Source: Bacillota bacterium
Lineage (GTDB): Bacteria; Bacillota; Clostridia; Oscillospirales; Ruminococcaceae
Length of the DNA: 64,000 nt
Reading direction: 5' to 3'
Assembly (NCBI GenBank): GCA_023391875.1
Contig: JAEWAB010000003.1
Span: 62,001 to 126,000 of the forward strand
The notes beneath the pieces were generated by a model. That model saw only the letters and a list, made by a program, of their open reading frames with translations. It ran no database searches and had not been told where the DNA came from. Made by a program: the position numbers and the translations under genes. Of the stretch, positions 1 through 9,911 are shown in pieces. Within the stretch, counting starts at the first letter, position 1, and every line of letters begins with the position of its first letter.

Positions 1-2
1 TG

Positions 3-515
3 ATGCTGATGGGCCTGGTTTGCTCGCTTGCGGGGGATATCTTCATCCAAGGCCAAAAGGCGGGCGACAACCGCGGCCATGCCATGCTGGCCACGGGTAT
101 CGGCGCGTTCTTTGTGGCGCATTGCTTTTACATCGCCGCGTTTGTGCACCTTTCCCCCTTCAGCCTGTGGGACATTCCCGTGTTTATTCTGCCCTTTATC
201 GCCCTGCGCGGGATGTTTGCGCTGTTACATTTAAACTTTGGAAAGTTGAAAATCGCAAGCTACGTTTACCTTTCCGCCATCCTGCTGATGTTTACCAAGG
301 CGCTTTCGCTCACCTATCTGGGCGGTGGCTTTACCCTTCCCTCCGCCCTGTTGATGGCGGGCGCGGTATTGTTTGCCGTCTCCGACACCCTGCTTACCCT
401 GTTTAATTTCTACCCGCCCTGCAAAGGCAGTAAGGCGATATCGGCGGCGGTGACGATCACCTATTACACGGCACAGGCGCTGTTTGCGGTAAGCATCGCG
501 TTTGTGGGCGGCTGA
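3..515 (+). CDS. YhhN-family membrane protein (lysoplasmalogenase-like), 5' truncated
   Basis: The window opens inside this gene. The visible 170 residues are almost entirely hydrophobic, with about six membrane segments, and they keep the GDIF and SDTLL patterns typical of the YhhN/TMEM86 family. Family members are usually 210-230 residues, so roughly 40-60 N-terminal residues probably lie outside the window. Known members hydrolyse the vinyl-ether bond of lysoplasmalogens, and plasmalogens are common in anaerobic Clostridia, so the role fits. The specific activity is inferred from family only. A strong hairpin follows the stop codon. Confidence 0.75.
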   Translation: MLMGLVCSLAGDIFIQGQKAGDNRGHAMLATGIGAFFVAHCFYIAAFVHLSPFSLWDIPVFILPFIALRGMFALLHLNFGKLKIASYVYLSAILLMFTKALSLTYLGGGFTLPSALLMAGAVLFAVSDTLLTLFNFYPPCKGSKAISAAVTITYYTAQALFAVSIAFVGG

Positions 516-540
516 ATGCGGGCACCCGACTTGGCGTAAG

Positions 541-590
541 AAAGCAGCACACCGGGAAAGAGGTTAAACACTTTCCCGGTGTGCTGCTTT
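541..590 (+). terminator. Perfect 20-bp stem terminator between convergent genes
   Basis: Bases 541-560 and 571-590 are perfect reverse complements around a 10-base loop. The hairpin sits between the stop codons of two convergent genes. The stem ends in AAA/TTT on either strand, so it could serve both directions, although no long T-run follows. Confidence 0.75.
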
Positions 591-608
591 CACTTATATC
601 ATGGAGGG

Positions 609-1796
609 TTAGTATTGCGCCGGTACGCGCATGGATACGCGTCTTTGCAGCAGGCGTTTGGCGTCTGGCTGCTGGTCGTCCTTTTTCTGTATGGTATAAG
701 GATAGGTCTGGGAACGGTTTTGATAGGAAAGGATGCCTTTATTGAGGATGATTCCCTCTTTGATATCTACCGCATTTTCCAGCACCTCATCCCTCGACTG
801 CTCTACCACGGCAGGCAGATACTGCAGGATGCAGGAGGATATCTCCCACGAAGCGCTGTCCCACATCAGGGTAGGCGTATGGTCAACAGCGTAGTAGCGG
901 ATATTGCCCACCTGAAACATCGGGCTTAAGAGGGTGGTGGGTTTGGCAAAGGCAAAGCCCATACCGTTATCGCAGCTGATATCTATAATAAGGCACTCTT
1001 TGGTGAACTTACAAACATCTTCATCACCGACAAAAACAGCGGGATGGCTCACGTCCTGCAAAATCCCGTTTACAATAATGTCGGCCCCGGCAAGCTCATC
1101 CGCCAGCGGGAGTGGGGCTTTGCCCGCGTTGATTACTGAAAATCTGCCGTTTTGCTCCTGTTTCATCTGCAGATAGCGTATGCCCGGCAGCTTATCCGAA
1201 ATTGAAAAGGAAGGGCGGCGGGTATAGACCGTAATGTCATGAAACCCGTGCCCCTTCAGCGCATAAACGGCGCCCCGGCTGACCGACCCCATGCTCAGCA
1301 CTGCCACTCTGCGAGGCGCGCCAAAGTTGCCGTCGATACCCCTTAACTGCAGCGCGTGCTGTACACCGCAGTATCCGGCCATCTCGTTATTCTTCTGAAA
1401 TACGTGCGTAACGCCGCGCGAGGTGCGGTAATACATGTTTTCCCACGCGATCAGTGTCAGCTTTTTGTTGATGGCTATCTGCGTGATTGTGGGATTCTGG
1501 ACTGAATGTATCCAGCCCCAGACGAGGGTGCCCTTCTGTAATTCGCTGAAGTCCTCCTCTACCGGTTTTGGGATAATAACCGCCCGAAAGTTTTGAAGAA
1601 GGGCACTACGGTCCTGCAGCCGGTTACCTGTAAGCCGGGCAATGGCGTCGTCCGAAATACCGAAGGGGATTCCGTAGCCCTTTTCGAAAAATAGCTCTTT
1701 TCGGATGCATTCAGGTATTTGCGCAATCTGCTTTGGGTGAATGGCAACCCTTTTTTCATTTTCCTTTTTAGAAGTTCCGATTACTGCAACCTTCAT
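609..1796 (-). CDS. N5-(carboxyethyl)ornithine synthase / alanine dehydrogenase-like oxidoreductase
   Basis: This 395-residue protein belongs to the alanine dehydrogenase/transhydrogenase-alpha superfamily. The N-terminal half carries the family start (VAVIGTSKKENEKRVA), and near residue 140 it has NEMAGYCGVQHALQL, which resembles N5-(carboxyethyl)ornithine synthase more than classical alanine dehydrogenase. A nucleotide-binding region follows (VAVLSMGSVSRGAVYAL, about residues 163-180). Carboxyethylornithine synthase reductively joins pyruvate to the side-chain amine of ornithine or lysine using NADPH. A start at 1796 is supported by AAAGGAG just upstream. The gene has its own promoter and stands alone. 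A saccharopine-dehydrogenase-like or other opine dehydrogenase activity is an alternative. Confidence 0.65.
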   Translation of the reverse strand: MKVAVIGTSKKENEKRVAIHPKQIAQIPECIRKELFFEKGYGIPFGISDDAIARLTGNRLQDRSALLQNFRAVIIPKPVEEDFSELQKGTLVWGWIHSVQNPTITQIAINKKLTLIAWENMYYRTSRGVTHVFQKNNEMAGYCGVQHALQLRGIDGNFGAPRRVAVLSMGSVSRGAVYALKGHGFHDITVYTRRPSFSISDKLPGIRYLQMKQEQNGRFSVINAGKAPLPLADELAGADIIVNGILQDVSHPAVFVGDEDVCKFTKECLIIDISCDNGMGFAFAKPTTLLSPMFQVGNIRYYAVDHTPTLMWDSASWEISSCILQYLPAVVEQSRDEVLENAVDIKEGIILNKGILSYQNRSQTYPYTIQKKDDQQPDAKRLLQRRVSMRVPAQY

Positions 1797-1846
1797 GGCT
1801 TCTCCTTTCTTTTATCAAGTACGAAAAATCGAAAAATGTCTAAATC

Positions 1847-1874
1847 AACAACTTACATAATTTAATAAGTTGTT
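1847..1874 (-). promoter_or_regulatory. Palindrome in the leader of the CEO-synthase-like gene
   Basis: Nine-base arms (1847-1855 and 1866-1874) are exact reverse complements around a 10-base AT-rich spacer. It lies immediately downstream of the predicted transcription start, where a bound repressor would block transcription. It could also be an RNA hairpin. The regulator is unknown. Confidence 0.5.
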
Positions 1875-1882
1875 TCTTTACC

Positions 1883-1911
1883 AGTGTAACAGCTTATCCG
1901 AAGTTTGTCAA
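1883..1911 (-). promoter_or_regulatory. Sigma-A-type promoter for the CEO-synthase-like gene
   Basis: Read on the minus strand, a perfect -35 TTGACA (1906-1911) is followed after 17 bases by TACACT (1883-1888). Transcription would start near 1876, about 80 bases before the start codon at 1796. Confidence 0.7.
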
Positions 1912-1925
1912 CCAGGAAAATCCAA

Positions 1926-1957
1926 AAAGAGGGTTTCGCATGTGCGAAACCCTCTTT
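1926..1957 (-). terminator. Terminator of the Dabb gene
   Basis: Exact 15-base arms (1926-1940 and 1943-1957) form a hairpin followed on the minus strand by TTTTTGG. It lies 29 bases beyond the stop codon of the Dabb gene and directly upstream of the next promoter. Confidence 0.8.
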
Positions 1958-1985
1958 CTTGTCATATCGGATAGTACTTTATATT

Positions 1986-2282
1986 CTATGCCTCGTAATC
2001 GCACACCGCGCGCTCGGTGCGCACCGCGGTAATGAACTCCCTTACCTTGACATGCTCGGGGTGGTTCTGATAGCCCTCCAGCGACTCCTTGCTGTCAAAC
2101 TCAGAGTACAGGCAGGCGTCATACCCTTTGGTATTAAAGCCAATACCCACCTCGGCCTTGAGCAGGCCGGGCACCACGCCCACCAGTGCTTCGAGGTCGT
2201 GCTTTACCTTTTTTAGAATCTCCGCTTTGGTCATGCCGTTTGCGTTTTCTTTAAAACTCCAGAACACAATATGCTTTACCAT
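1986..2282 (-). CDS. Dabb-family protein (stress-responsive alpha/beta barrel)
   Basis: A 98-residue protein starting MVKHIVFWSFKE, the usual opening of Dabb (dimeric alpha/beta barrel) proteins, with a conserved region around GIGFNTKGYDACLYSEFDS and the closing HPEHVKVREFI. Family members are about 95-110 residues and form dimers with a small hydrophobic pocket; most have no assigned reaction. I place the start at 2282 because AAAGGAT lies about 9 bases upstream; a longer frame upstream has no ribosome site. Single-gene unit with its own terminator. Confidence 0.85.
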   Translation of the reverse strand: MVKHIVFWSFKENANGMTKAEILKKVKHDLEALVGVVPGLLKAEVGIGFNTKGYDACLYSEFDSKESLEGYQNHPEHVKVREFITAVRTERAVCDYEA

Positions 2283-2387
2283 AACTATTTCATCCTTTGC
2301 CTTATATTTAAGCCGATTACATTCATGCAATCGGGCTTTTATCGTTTGGCTCTATTAAAAAACAGTGTTGATATATAACATTTTTGA

Positions 2388-2411
2388 AGGAACTCATTTT
2401 TTAGAGTTCCT
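2388..2411 (-). terminator. Weak hairpin after the zinc-ribbon membrane gene
   Basis: Eight-base arms (2388-2395 and 2404-2411) around a T-rich loop, 20 bases past the stop codon at 2432. No clean T-run follows on the minus strand, so terminator function is tentative. Confidence 0.35.
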
Positions 2412-2431
2412 ATAATTCAACTTTAAGAACA

Positions 2432-2668
2432 TCAATGGTGCTTTTTATTCTTTACTTCCTTTTGCCAAGCCCATTTATTACATTTTGGACATTTTAACAA
2501 TCTGTGAGGACTTATTAAATCTTTAAATGTAGAAATAGAAAATTCATATTCACAGTTTTTACAAATATAAGAATGTGTATGAGCATGCCATATAACAAGT
2601 GGCAACACAACTATACACCCACCTATCATATAACCAAAAAACATCAATATATGAAGTATTACCTGCAT
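2432..2668 (-). CDS. Small membrane protein with C-terminal zinc ribbon, unknown function
   Basis: A 78-residue protein that I do not recognise. Residues 1-26 form one or two membrane segments (MQVILHILMFFGYMIGGCIV). The rest carries two CxxC pairs (CKNC and CPKC, about 25 residues apart), a typical zinc-ribbon spacing, and ends in a basic, His-rich tail. AAAGGGAG lies 8 bases before the ATG at 2668, so I reject the longer frame beginning at 2725. The DNA is markedly more AT-rich than the genes on both sides, which may mean recent acquisition. It could be a small regulatory or sensor membrane protein; no function can be assigned. Confidence 0.65.
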   Translation of the reverse strand: MQVILHILMFFGYMIGGCIVVLPLVIWHAHTHSYICKNCEYEFSISTFKDLISPHRLLKCPKCNKWAWQKEVKNKKHH

Positions 2669-2754
2669 AATAAGGACTCCCTTTACAGGAAGATAATATC
2701 TAATTTCAACATCTTTCTTAAACATAGCCTATCGTTTAGATTAAAGAGAAGTAT

Positions 2755-4287
<1,533 letters not shown>

Positions 4288-4351
4288 TTCGTCACCGCCC
4301 CACTGAAAGTCAATGATATCTCAAAGTCCTATAAACGGCTTTCATTCAAAC

Positions 4352-4834
4352 CTACTTGTGGTACTTGGTATTGGCGTTGATGGAAAACGCGCGGTATACC
4401 TGCTCCAGCAGCATCACGCGCGCAAGCTGGTGCGGAAAGGTCATATCCGACATCGAGAGCCGCAGCGCGGACGCGCTTTTGACCTCGTCCGACAGCCCGA
4501 AGGAGCCGCCGATGACAAACACAACACTGCTTTTGCCCGAGGCAGCCGCTGCGGCAAGGCGCTCCGCCAGCCTCTCGCTCGTAAACCGCTCGCCCTCAAT
4601 GCAGAGGGTAACCAAATAAGCGCCGTTCGGCACCTTCGAGAGGATGCGCCTGCCCTCCTCGGCAAGCGCCGCCGTAATCTGCGCCTGCGAGGGCTTGTCG
4701 GGGAGCCGCACTTCGTCAAGCTCTAAAATCGACGGCTTGCAAAACGCGCCGAGGCGCTTATTATACTCCGCGCAGGCCGCGCGCAGGTAATCCTCCTTGA
4801 GCTTTCCGATGCAGAGTATCGTCACATTAATCAT
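4352..4834 (-). CDS. rlmH: 23S rRNA (pseudouridine1915-N3)-methyltransferase RlmH
   Basis: The 160-residue protein has the complete RlmH signature: N-terminal VTILCIGKLKEDYL, the SPOUT/trefoil-knot SAM site FVIGGSFGLSDEV (about residues 108-120), and the C-terminal SMSDMTFPHQLARVMLLEQ plus terminal YHK. RlmH methylates pseudouridine 1915 in helix 69 of 23S rRNA on assembled 70S ribosomes. AAAGGA precedes the ATG by 11 bases. It lies downstream of walJ, a pairing common in Firmicutes. Confidence 0.97.
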   Translation of the reverse strand: MINVTILCIGKLKEDYLRAACAEYNKRLGAFCKPSILELDEVRLPDKPSQAQITAALAEEGRRILSKVPNGAYLVTLCIEGERFTSERLAERLAAAAASGKSSVVFVIGGSFGLSDEVKSASALRLSMSDMTFPHQLARVMLLEQVYRAFSINANTKYHK

Positions 4835-4859
4835 GCTGTTTACATTCCTTTTTAAGCGG

Positions 4860-5651
4860 CTACAGCAGCATGGGGCGGCTGGGCTCGTTGCGGCTGGCTA
4901 CCTCCAGCAGGTAATCCTCCCCGCGCGTAAGGCCCCCCAGCGCCAGCTCGTTGACCGAGGTTTGCAGCGCAAGCTCGGGGATGTTGTTCTCCTTGCTCAG
5001 GTGGGCCAGAAAAAAGCGCGTGGTGCCATGGTTGGCAAGGTTTAAAAGCTCCTTGGCGCAATGGTCGTTGGAAAGGTGCCCCGTATTGCCCAAGATGCGC
5101 CGCTTGAGGGGGTATGGATAGCTGCCGCACTCAAGCATCCGCTTATCGTAATTCGATTCAATCACCGCAAGATCGCAGCCAAGCAGGTTCTGGCGCACCT
5201 CGTCGGTAACAAAGCCGAGGTCGGTGGCGATGCAGATGTGCCGCGCATCGGCGGTTTCTATTGAAAAGCCCATGCTCTCCGCCGCGTCGTGCGGCGTGCG
5301 AAAGGGGCGAATGGTCATATCGCTTATGTACTCCCCTTCGGGGCTGACGACATTCACCGTGCAGCCGGGGGGCAGGTAATCCTGCTCCTCCAGGTAATCC
5401 AGCGTGCCAGCGGAGGCGTAAAGCGGGATATGGTGGTATTTAAGCAGTATCTTTAGCCCTCGGATGTGGTCGATATGCTCGTGCGTGATAAAGATCGCGC
5501 GAATGGTATCGATACTTTGGCCAATGGCCTCCAGCGCCGTTTTAATCGATTTACAGCTTACGCCCGCATCCACCAGCACGCCGCCCTCGCTGTTGCCCAC
5601 AAAGGTGGCGTTGCCGCTGCTGCCGCTGTAAAGGGGGCATACCTTCGCCAT
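4860..5651 (-). CDS. walJ: MBL-fold metallohydrolase, WalJ/YycJ type
   Basis: A 263-residue metallo-beta-lactamase-fold protein with SGSSGNATFVG near the N-terminus, the metal-binding motif THEHIDHIRGL (about residues 56-66) and ATDLGFVTDEV further on. The length and the opening KVCPLYSGSSGN match the YycJ/WalJ family, which has been linked to DNA repair and cell-wall homeostasis as an exonuclease-like enzyme. In many Firmicutes it sits with the WalRK regulators, but here it sits beside rlmH in the murA-led run. Ribosome site GAGAGG upstream of ATG 5651. Confidence 0.85.
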   Translation of the reverse strand: MAKVCPLYSGSSGNATFVGNSEGGVLVDAGVSCKSIKTALEAIGQSIDTIRAIFITHEHIDHIRGLKILLKYHHIPLYASAGTLDYLEEQDYLPPGCTVNVVSPEGEYISDMTIRPFRTPHDAAESMGFSIETADARHICIATDLGFVTDEVRQNLLGCDLAVIESNYDKRMLECGSYPYPLKRRILGNTGHLSNDHCAKELLNLANHGTTRFFLAHLSKENNIPELALQTSVNELALGGLTRGEDYLLEVASRNEPSRPMLL

Positions 5652-5682
5652 CTGCCTGCATCCTCTCGTTTTATAGTCAGTG

Positions 5683-6120
5683 CTAGAATATCTTCACAAA
5701 ATTCTTCTGGTCTTTGCGGTGGGTATAGCCGCAGGCGAGATAAAACCGGTGCGCCGGCTGCCGGTTAAAGCCCGAAACAAGCCTTACCCCGCAAGCGCCC
5801 GTCTCCCTGGCCCAAGCCTCCGCCGCCCCGAGCAGCGCCTTGCCCACGCCCCTGCCGCGCTCGCGCTCGTCTACCGCGATGGCAAGGATGTTTTTCAGCG
5901 GCTCGCTATAGGTGCAGTCGTAATCGGCGGCATGGACGTAGCCGATGATCTCGCCGCCGCGCTGCGCCACAAAGATTCTGTTGTGCCCGCTGCGCAGGAT
6001 CTCAGTCAGGCGCTCGCAGGTGCGCGCCGGGTCAAACTCATAGCCGAAGGCGTCGCGGTTGAGCGTATAAAGCGCCATACCGTCCTGCGGCGTCGCTAAA
6101 CGGATGCTGTACTCCTGCAC
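5683..6120 (-). CDS. GNAT-family N-acetyltransferase
   Basis: The 145 residues contain the GNAT acetyl-CoA-binding motif (ERGRGVGKALLGAAEAWA, about residues 87-104), a preceding strand LAIAVDE and the C-terminal FYLACGY motif that closes the fold. The acceptor is not predictable: RimI-like protein acetylation or small-molecule acetylation are both possible. Start is GTG at 6120 with GGGGAGAGGG upstream. It lies 31 bases upstream of walJ and is probably cotranscribed with it. A TTGACA lies in the 122-base gap before it, so a second promoter is possible. Confidence 0.85.
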   Translation of the reverse strand: MQEYSIRLATPQDGMALYTLNRDAFGYEFDPARTCERLTEILRSGHNRIFVAQRGGEIIGYVHAADYDCTYSEPLKNILAIAVDERERGRGVGKALLGAAEAWARETGACGVRLVSGFNRQPAHRFYLACGYTHRKDQKNFVKIF

Positions 6121-6242
6121 GGCGACCCTCTCCCCGCTGTCAAGATCGTAAAAATACCCTAAATGCCTAAATATGTATTACACAAAAAGGACCAAAGCAG
6201 CAATACCCCGATCCTTTTATCTGTCAATGATTTTAAGTTTTA

Positions 6243-7526
6243 TCACAGCGCCTGAGGCAGAACCTCGCCGGGTATCTCGATCTTTTTAATATCGGCGCCC
6301 AGCTCACGCAGCTTGCGCTCCATCTCTTCGTAACCGCGCTCAACGTGGTAGATATCCTCGATCTCGGTGGTGCCCTCGGCCGCCAGCGCCGCAATAATCA
6401 GTGCGGCTCCCGCTCTGAGGTCGGTGGCCTTTACCGGCGCACCGGTAAGGTAGCCCTTGCCCTCCACCACCGCAACCTTGCCGTCTACCTGTATCGAGGC
6501 ACCCATGCGGTGCAGTTCGTCTACGTAGCGGAAGCGATTATCCCACACGCCTTCCGTAACAATGCTGGTGCCGCGCGCAAGGGTGAGCAGCGCCGTCATC
6601 TGGGGCTGCATATCGGTGGGAAAGCCGGGGTGCGGCATAGTTTTTACATTGGTTTTTATCAGCTCCTCCGTGCGGTAAACACGGACGGATTCATCGTATT
6701 CTATTACCTCTACGCCCATCTTGCGCAGTTTGGTGGTAATGGGCTCAAGGTGCTTGGGGATGATATTCTTCACCAGTACATCGCCCGCCGTGGCGGCAGC
6801 AGCCACCATGTAGGTGCCTGCCTCTATCTGGTCGGGGATGATGGAGTAGGTTGCCCCGTGCATCTCCTCTACCCCGCGGATTTTAATCACATCGGTACCG
6901 GCACCCCGGACATCGGCGCCCATCGAGTTTAAGAAGTTTGCAAGGTCAACAATATGCGGCTCCTTGGCCGCGTTTTCGATAATGGTAAGCCCTTTGGTTT
7001 TTACGGCAGCCAGCATGATGTTCATGGTGGCGCCTACCGAAACGACATCTAAGAAAATCGGGGCGCCCACAAGGCTCTCGCCCTCTACGCTCACCATGCC
7101 GTTTTCAAGCGAAACGGTGGCGCCAAGAGCCTCAAAGCCTTTGATGTGCTGGTCGATCGGCCTTACGCCGAAATTGCACCCGCCGGGGAGCGAAACCTTC
7201 GCGCGCCCAAACCGCCCGGTTAAAGCGCCGAGCAGATAATAAGACGCCCTGAGGTGACGTGCCATCTCGTACGGAACGATATGAGAGTGGATGCGTGTGG
7301 TATCTATCATCACCGTTGTTTTGTCGATATACCGAATCTTCGCGCCCATTTCGTATAATATCTTGATAATAACGGAAACGTCACGGATATTGGGAACATT
7401 CTCAAGTATGCACGGGCCGCCCGCCAGAATCGTAGCGGGAATAATGGCTACGGCGGCATTCTTTGCTCCGCTGATAGACACCTCGCCCACCAGACGATTT
7501 CCGCCGGTAATCACAAATTTCTCCAA
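6243..7526 (-). CDS. murA: UDP-N-acetylglucosamine 1-carboxyvinyltransferase MurA
   Basis: MurA transfers enolpyruvate from PEP to UDP-GlcNAc, the first committed step of peptidoglycan synthesis. The protein opens KFVITGGNRLVGEVSISGAKNAA, has the catalytic-cysteine loop PGGCNFGVRPIDQH and the C-terminal DLRAGAALIIAALAAEG. I place the start at a TTG (7526) because GGGAGAG lies 8 bases upstream and the resulting 427 residues match the family; the longer frame to 7565 adds an unrelated N-terminus. Many Firmicutes carry two paralogues (MurA/MurZ); this sequence alone does not say which this is. It heads the minus-strand run ending with comM. Confidence 0.95.
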   Translation of the reverse strand: MEKFVITGGNRLVGEVSISGAKNAAVAIIPATILAGGPCILENVPNIRDVSVIIKILYEMGAKIRYIDKTTVMIDTTRIHSHIVPYEMARHLRASYYLLGALTGRFGRAKVSLPGGCNFGVRPIDQHIKGFEALGATVSLENGMVSVEGESLVGAPIFLDVVSVGATMNIMLAAVKTKGLTIIENAAKEPHIVDLANFLNSMGADVRGAGTDVIKIRGVEEMHGATYSIIPDQIEAGTYMVAAAATAGDVLVKNIIPKHLEPITTKLRKMGVEVIEYDESVRVYRTEELIKTNVKTMPHPGFPTDMQPQMTALLTLARGTSIVTEGVWDNRFRYVDELHRMGASIQVDGKVAVVEGKGYLTGAPVKATDLRAGAALIIAALAAEGTTEIEDIYHVERGYEEMERKLRELGADIKKIEIPGEVLPQAL

Positions 7527-7661
7527 TGCGGTACTCTCCCTTATACTAAGTTGCAATGAAAGCATATGGCAACATGCCCATGTAATGAAAGTGATGGTTC
7601 AGTAAGTAGGGCAAAACAGGGGATATTCAATTTCGACAAATTGCCGCAGTTGCCTTTATGT

Positions 7662-7690
7662 ATTATACCACTAAACCCCCAAAAATAAAA
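7662..7690 (-). promoter_or_regulatory. Extended -10 promoter for murA
   Basis: On the minus strand, TGG precedes a perfect TATAAT (7662-7667), giving an extended -10 element. The -35 (TTTTAT, 7685-7690) is weak, which is normal for TGN promoters. The leader before the murA TTG start is about 130 bases. Confidence 0.6.
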
Positions 7691-7968
7691 GTGCCTTTTT
7701 CTTTTGTTTTATGTTAATTAAAATGCCTTTATACTGCGCTTAAATTTCCAGCTTCTTTTTCAAACCATATACAGATTTATGGTAACATACGCAACAGAAT
7801 TTGCTATGAAAGTTCATTGGATTCATTGCATAACCCCTGCTTTGGGGTCATACTATTACTGTTTTGAAAAGCCCATTTTCACTGCAAAATCAAGCGCGGC
7901 AAAGGAAAGTATGGGCAGATACCCTTATTTTATTCATTGTGCCGCTTGGCACGGCTGTGACCATAAAA
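7691..7968. other. Intergenic stretch without recognised gene
   Basis: AT-rich sequence between the murA promoter and the M23 gene terminator. Open frames here resemble no family and have no ribosome site. Apart from a short GGGGT/ACCCC hairpin near 7830-7846, I see nothing. Confidence 0.5.
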
Positions 7969-8001
7969 TTACCCCCGCCCAAAGGCCCGGGTGGGGGGTA
8001 A
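7969..8001 (-). terminator. GC-rich terminator of the M23 peptidase gene
   Basis: TTACCCCCGCCC (7969-7980) pairs with GGGTGGGGGGTAA (7989-8001) with one bulge. On the minus strand it is followed by AATTTTAT, 14 bases beyond the stop at 8015. Confidence 0.6.
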
Positions 8002-8014
8002 AGAAGCTTAATGG

Positions 8015-9799
8015 TTAATAGTATTTCATCGCGTTAACAAAGCTACCGTTGATTCTGATCTCGAAATGGAGGTGGGTGCCTGTAACGTTACCGGTGTTGC
8101 CCATCAGGCCGATGACATCACCCTTCTTTACGGTCTCGCCGGCACTCACGTACCGCTTGCTTAAATGCCCGTAAAGGGTCTGCACGCCGTTACCGTGGTC
8201 AATCATTACGTGGTTGCCGTAACCGCCTGCGGTTCTCTTGGCCACCACCACGACACCGTCGTCCGCTGCGACAATCTGGGCGCCGTAGTAAAGCGTGATG
8301 TCCGTACCGGTATGGCCTCTATAGCCCATAAAGCCGCAGGAGATACTGCCTCCACCGACCACCGGCCACATGAAGCGCCCTGTTCCTACCACAGAAGATG
8401 TGGAACCGCCCTTGCTGCCGGAAACGACGATCTCTTTGGTACCCACCGTCACCTGTTCGGCAACGGCATCTTTAACCACGCGGGTGCTGAGGACGACCTT
8501 ATCGGTCTGTACACCATCCAGCATGGTCACACGTGCGGTAACCTCCTGAATGCCGGCTTCACCCTTCGTGGTGATCTTGGTATAGCCGCGGTTGTAGCTC
8601 TTGCTCTTGTTCTGAACAATCTCATACGGCAGCTCATCTTCATACACAACCGTCTTGGTAACCTGTATCGGCAAAAACGGCTGCGCCTTGGAAATAATAA
8701 GCTCCTGCCCAATAAGCAGCGATTTGTCGATGCCGGGGTTTAACAGCAGCAGATCGCTTAGCGGTACATCTACCTTATCGGCTATCGACCAGGGGCTGTC
8801 GCCCTCTTCAACGGTGTAAACCTGCTGCCCCGCCACCTCTGTGGAAACCATCTGCTCCAGCTGTGTGGGATCCACTACGCTGGTTTGCGGGTAAAGCCCG
8901 GGAACCAGTTTAACATCCTGAGCAAACTCGACCGACTCGGTGGGGTCGCCGGTACGCTGGGTATCGATAAGCCCTTTCAAGGTGTTGGAAAGCGTTGTGG
9001 AATCGCTGGTAGCGCCATAGAACTGGCCGTCAATATACAAGCCTTTCGCCTCAACAATAACGCTGTTGGAGGCTTTAATAAGCTCATCACAGATATCCTC
9101 TTTCTTGGCAAACTCCGATTGATCCACGACAGTTACCTTAAAGGAGGGGATCGTGTAAATGGGCTTAGACGAAGCATCGCTGACAATACGCCCCTGCATC
9201 ATCTTCTCAGCCTGCTCAAAATCGGTCTCCGACTTGATATAGCCGAGCGTTTTACCGCCGTACTCTACCTCAAGCCCGAAGGTCAGCCCTGAGAAATAGC
9301 GAATGGTAGCGATTAAAAACAGCACCCCCAGCACGGGAGCCACATAGTGTGAAATCACCACCAGGGAATGCAATAGCTGCAAGAGCCCTCGGCGCGCGCA
9401 GCCAAAAAACTCGCAAGTCGCCGCCCAGAGGCCCTTTTTTCGCTTCTCGGCAATACGGTTCTTGGAACGATTAAGCTTTCTTGCGATATTGACAAAGGGG
9501 GTAAACAGATCGTCAATAAGCTCAAGAAAATGGGCCGCAAGCCGCGCCTTGATGTTCCGGCTTCTAAAAAAGTGTACCACACGGTTATTTCTGGCGTAAT
9601 ACCGCACATTGCGTTTGTAGCGCTTCATGGTACGAAGAAATTGAATACCTACAAAATAGCAAATTCTATATAGTTTTGTGAACAGCTTATCGAACTCTTT
9701 ATATGCTAACGATGAAAGTCCGTCTTTCCGTGCTCCTCCAAATACGCCAGACGCGCCTTTTTGAGGGTTGTCAGTGTCGTTTCTGGGTGCCACTCGCAT
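8015..9799 (-). CDS. Membrane-anchored M23 endopeptidase with LysM and G5 domains
   Basis: A cell-wall hydrolase of about 594 residues. From M9799: a strongly basic cytoplasmic segment of about 140 residues, one membrane helix (about 143-166), an extracytoplasmic region, LysM (about 327-370, VYTVEEGDSPWSIADK), G5 (about 380-460) and a C-terminal M23 domain with zinc ligands in GHTGTD and HLHFEI. M23 enzymes cleave peptide cross-links of peptidoglycan; LysM and G5 bind wall glycans. The frame is open to 9922, but the promoter at 9912-9939 would start transcription near 9905, so a start at 9922 is impossible. AAGGAG lies just before ATG 9799, and GTG 9793 is better spaced. The long basic N-terminus is unusual for the family. 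Confidence 0.85.
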   Translation of the reverse strand: MRVAPRNDTDNPQKGASGVFGGARKDGLSSLAYKEFDKLFTKLYRICYFVGIQFLRTMKRYKRNVRYYARNNRVVHFFRSRNIKARLAAHFLELIDDLFTPFVNIARKLNRSKNRIAEKRKKGLWAATCEFFGCARRGLLQLLHSLVVISHYVAPVLGVLFLIATIRYFSGLTFGLEVEYGGKTLGYIKSETDFEQAEKMMQGRIVSDASSKPIYTIPSFKVTVVDQSEFAKKEDICDELIKASNSVIVEAKGLYIDGQFYGATSDSTTLSNTLKGLIDTQRTGDPTESVEFAQDVKLVPGLYPQTSVVDPTQLEQMVSTEVAGQQVYTVEEGDSPWSIADKVDVPLSDLLLLNPGIDKSLLIGQELIISKAQPFLPIQVTKTVVYEDELPYEIVQNKSKSYNRGYTKITTKGEAGIQEVTARVTMLDGVQTDKVVLSTRVVKDAVAEQVTVGTKEIVVSGSKGGSTSSVVGTGRFMWPVVGGGSISCGFMGYRGHTGTDITLYYGAQIVAADDGVVVVAKRTAGGYGNHVMIDHGNGVQTLYGHLSKRYVSAGETVKKGDVIGLMGNTGNVTGTHLHFEIRINGSFVNAMKYY

Positions 9800-9911
9800 C
9801 AACTCCTTCTTAATCCCAGCGTAATGATGAAACTTACCTTCGCTTTTTGGCATACGCCATATGCCGCAAAGCACGCTGAAACCAGAATAAAATTTTTCGT
9901 GGATACTGACT

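Noticed and set aside
7779..8018. 79-codon plus-strand frame downstream of murA
   Set aside because: No ribosome site; it runs through the terminator of the minus-strand M23 gene.
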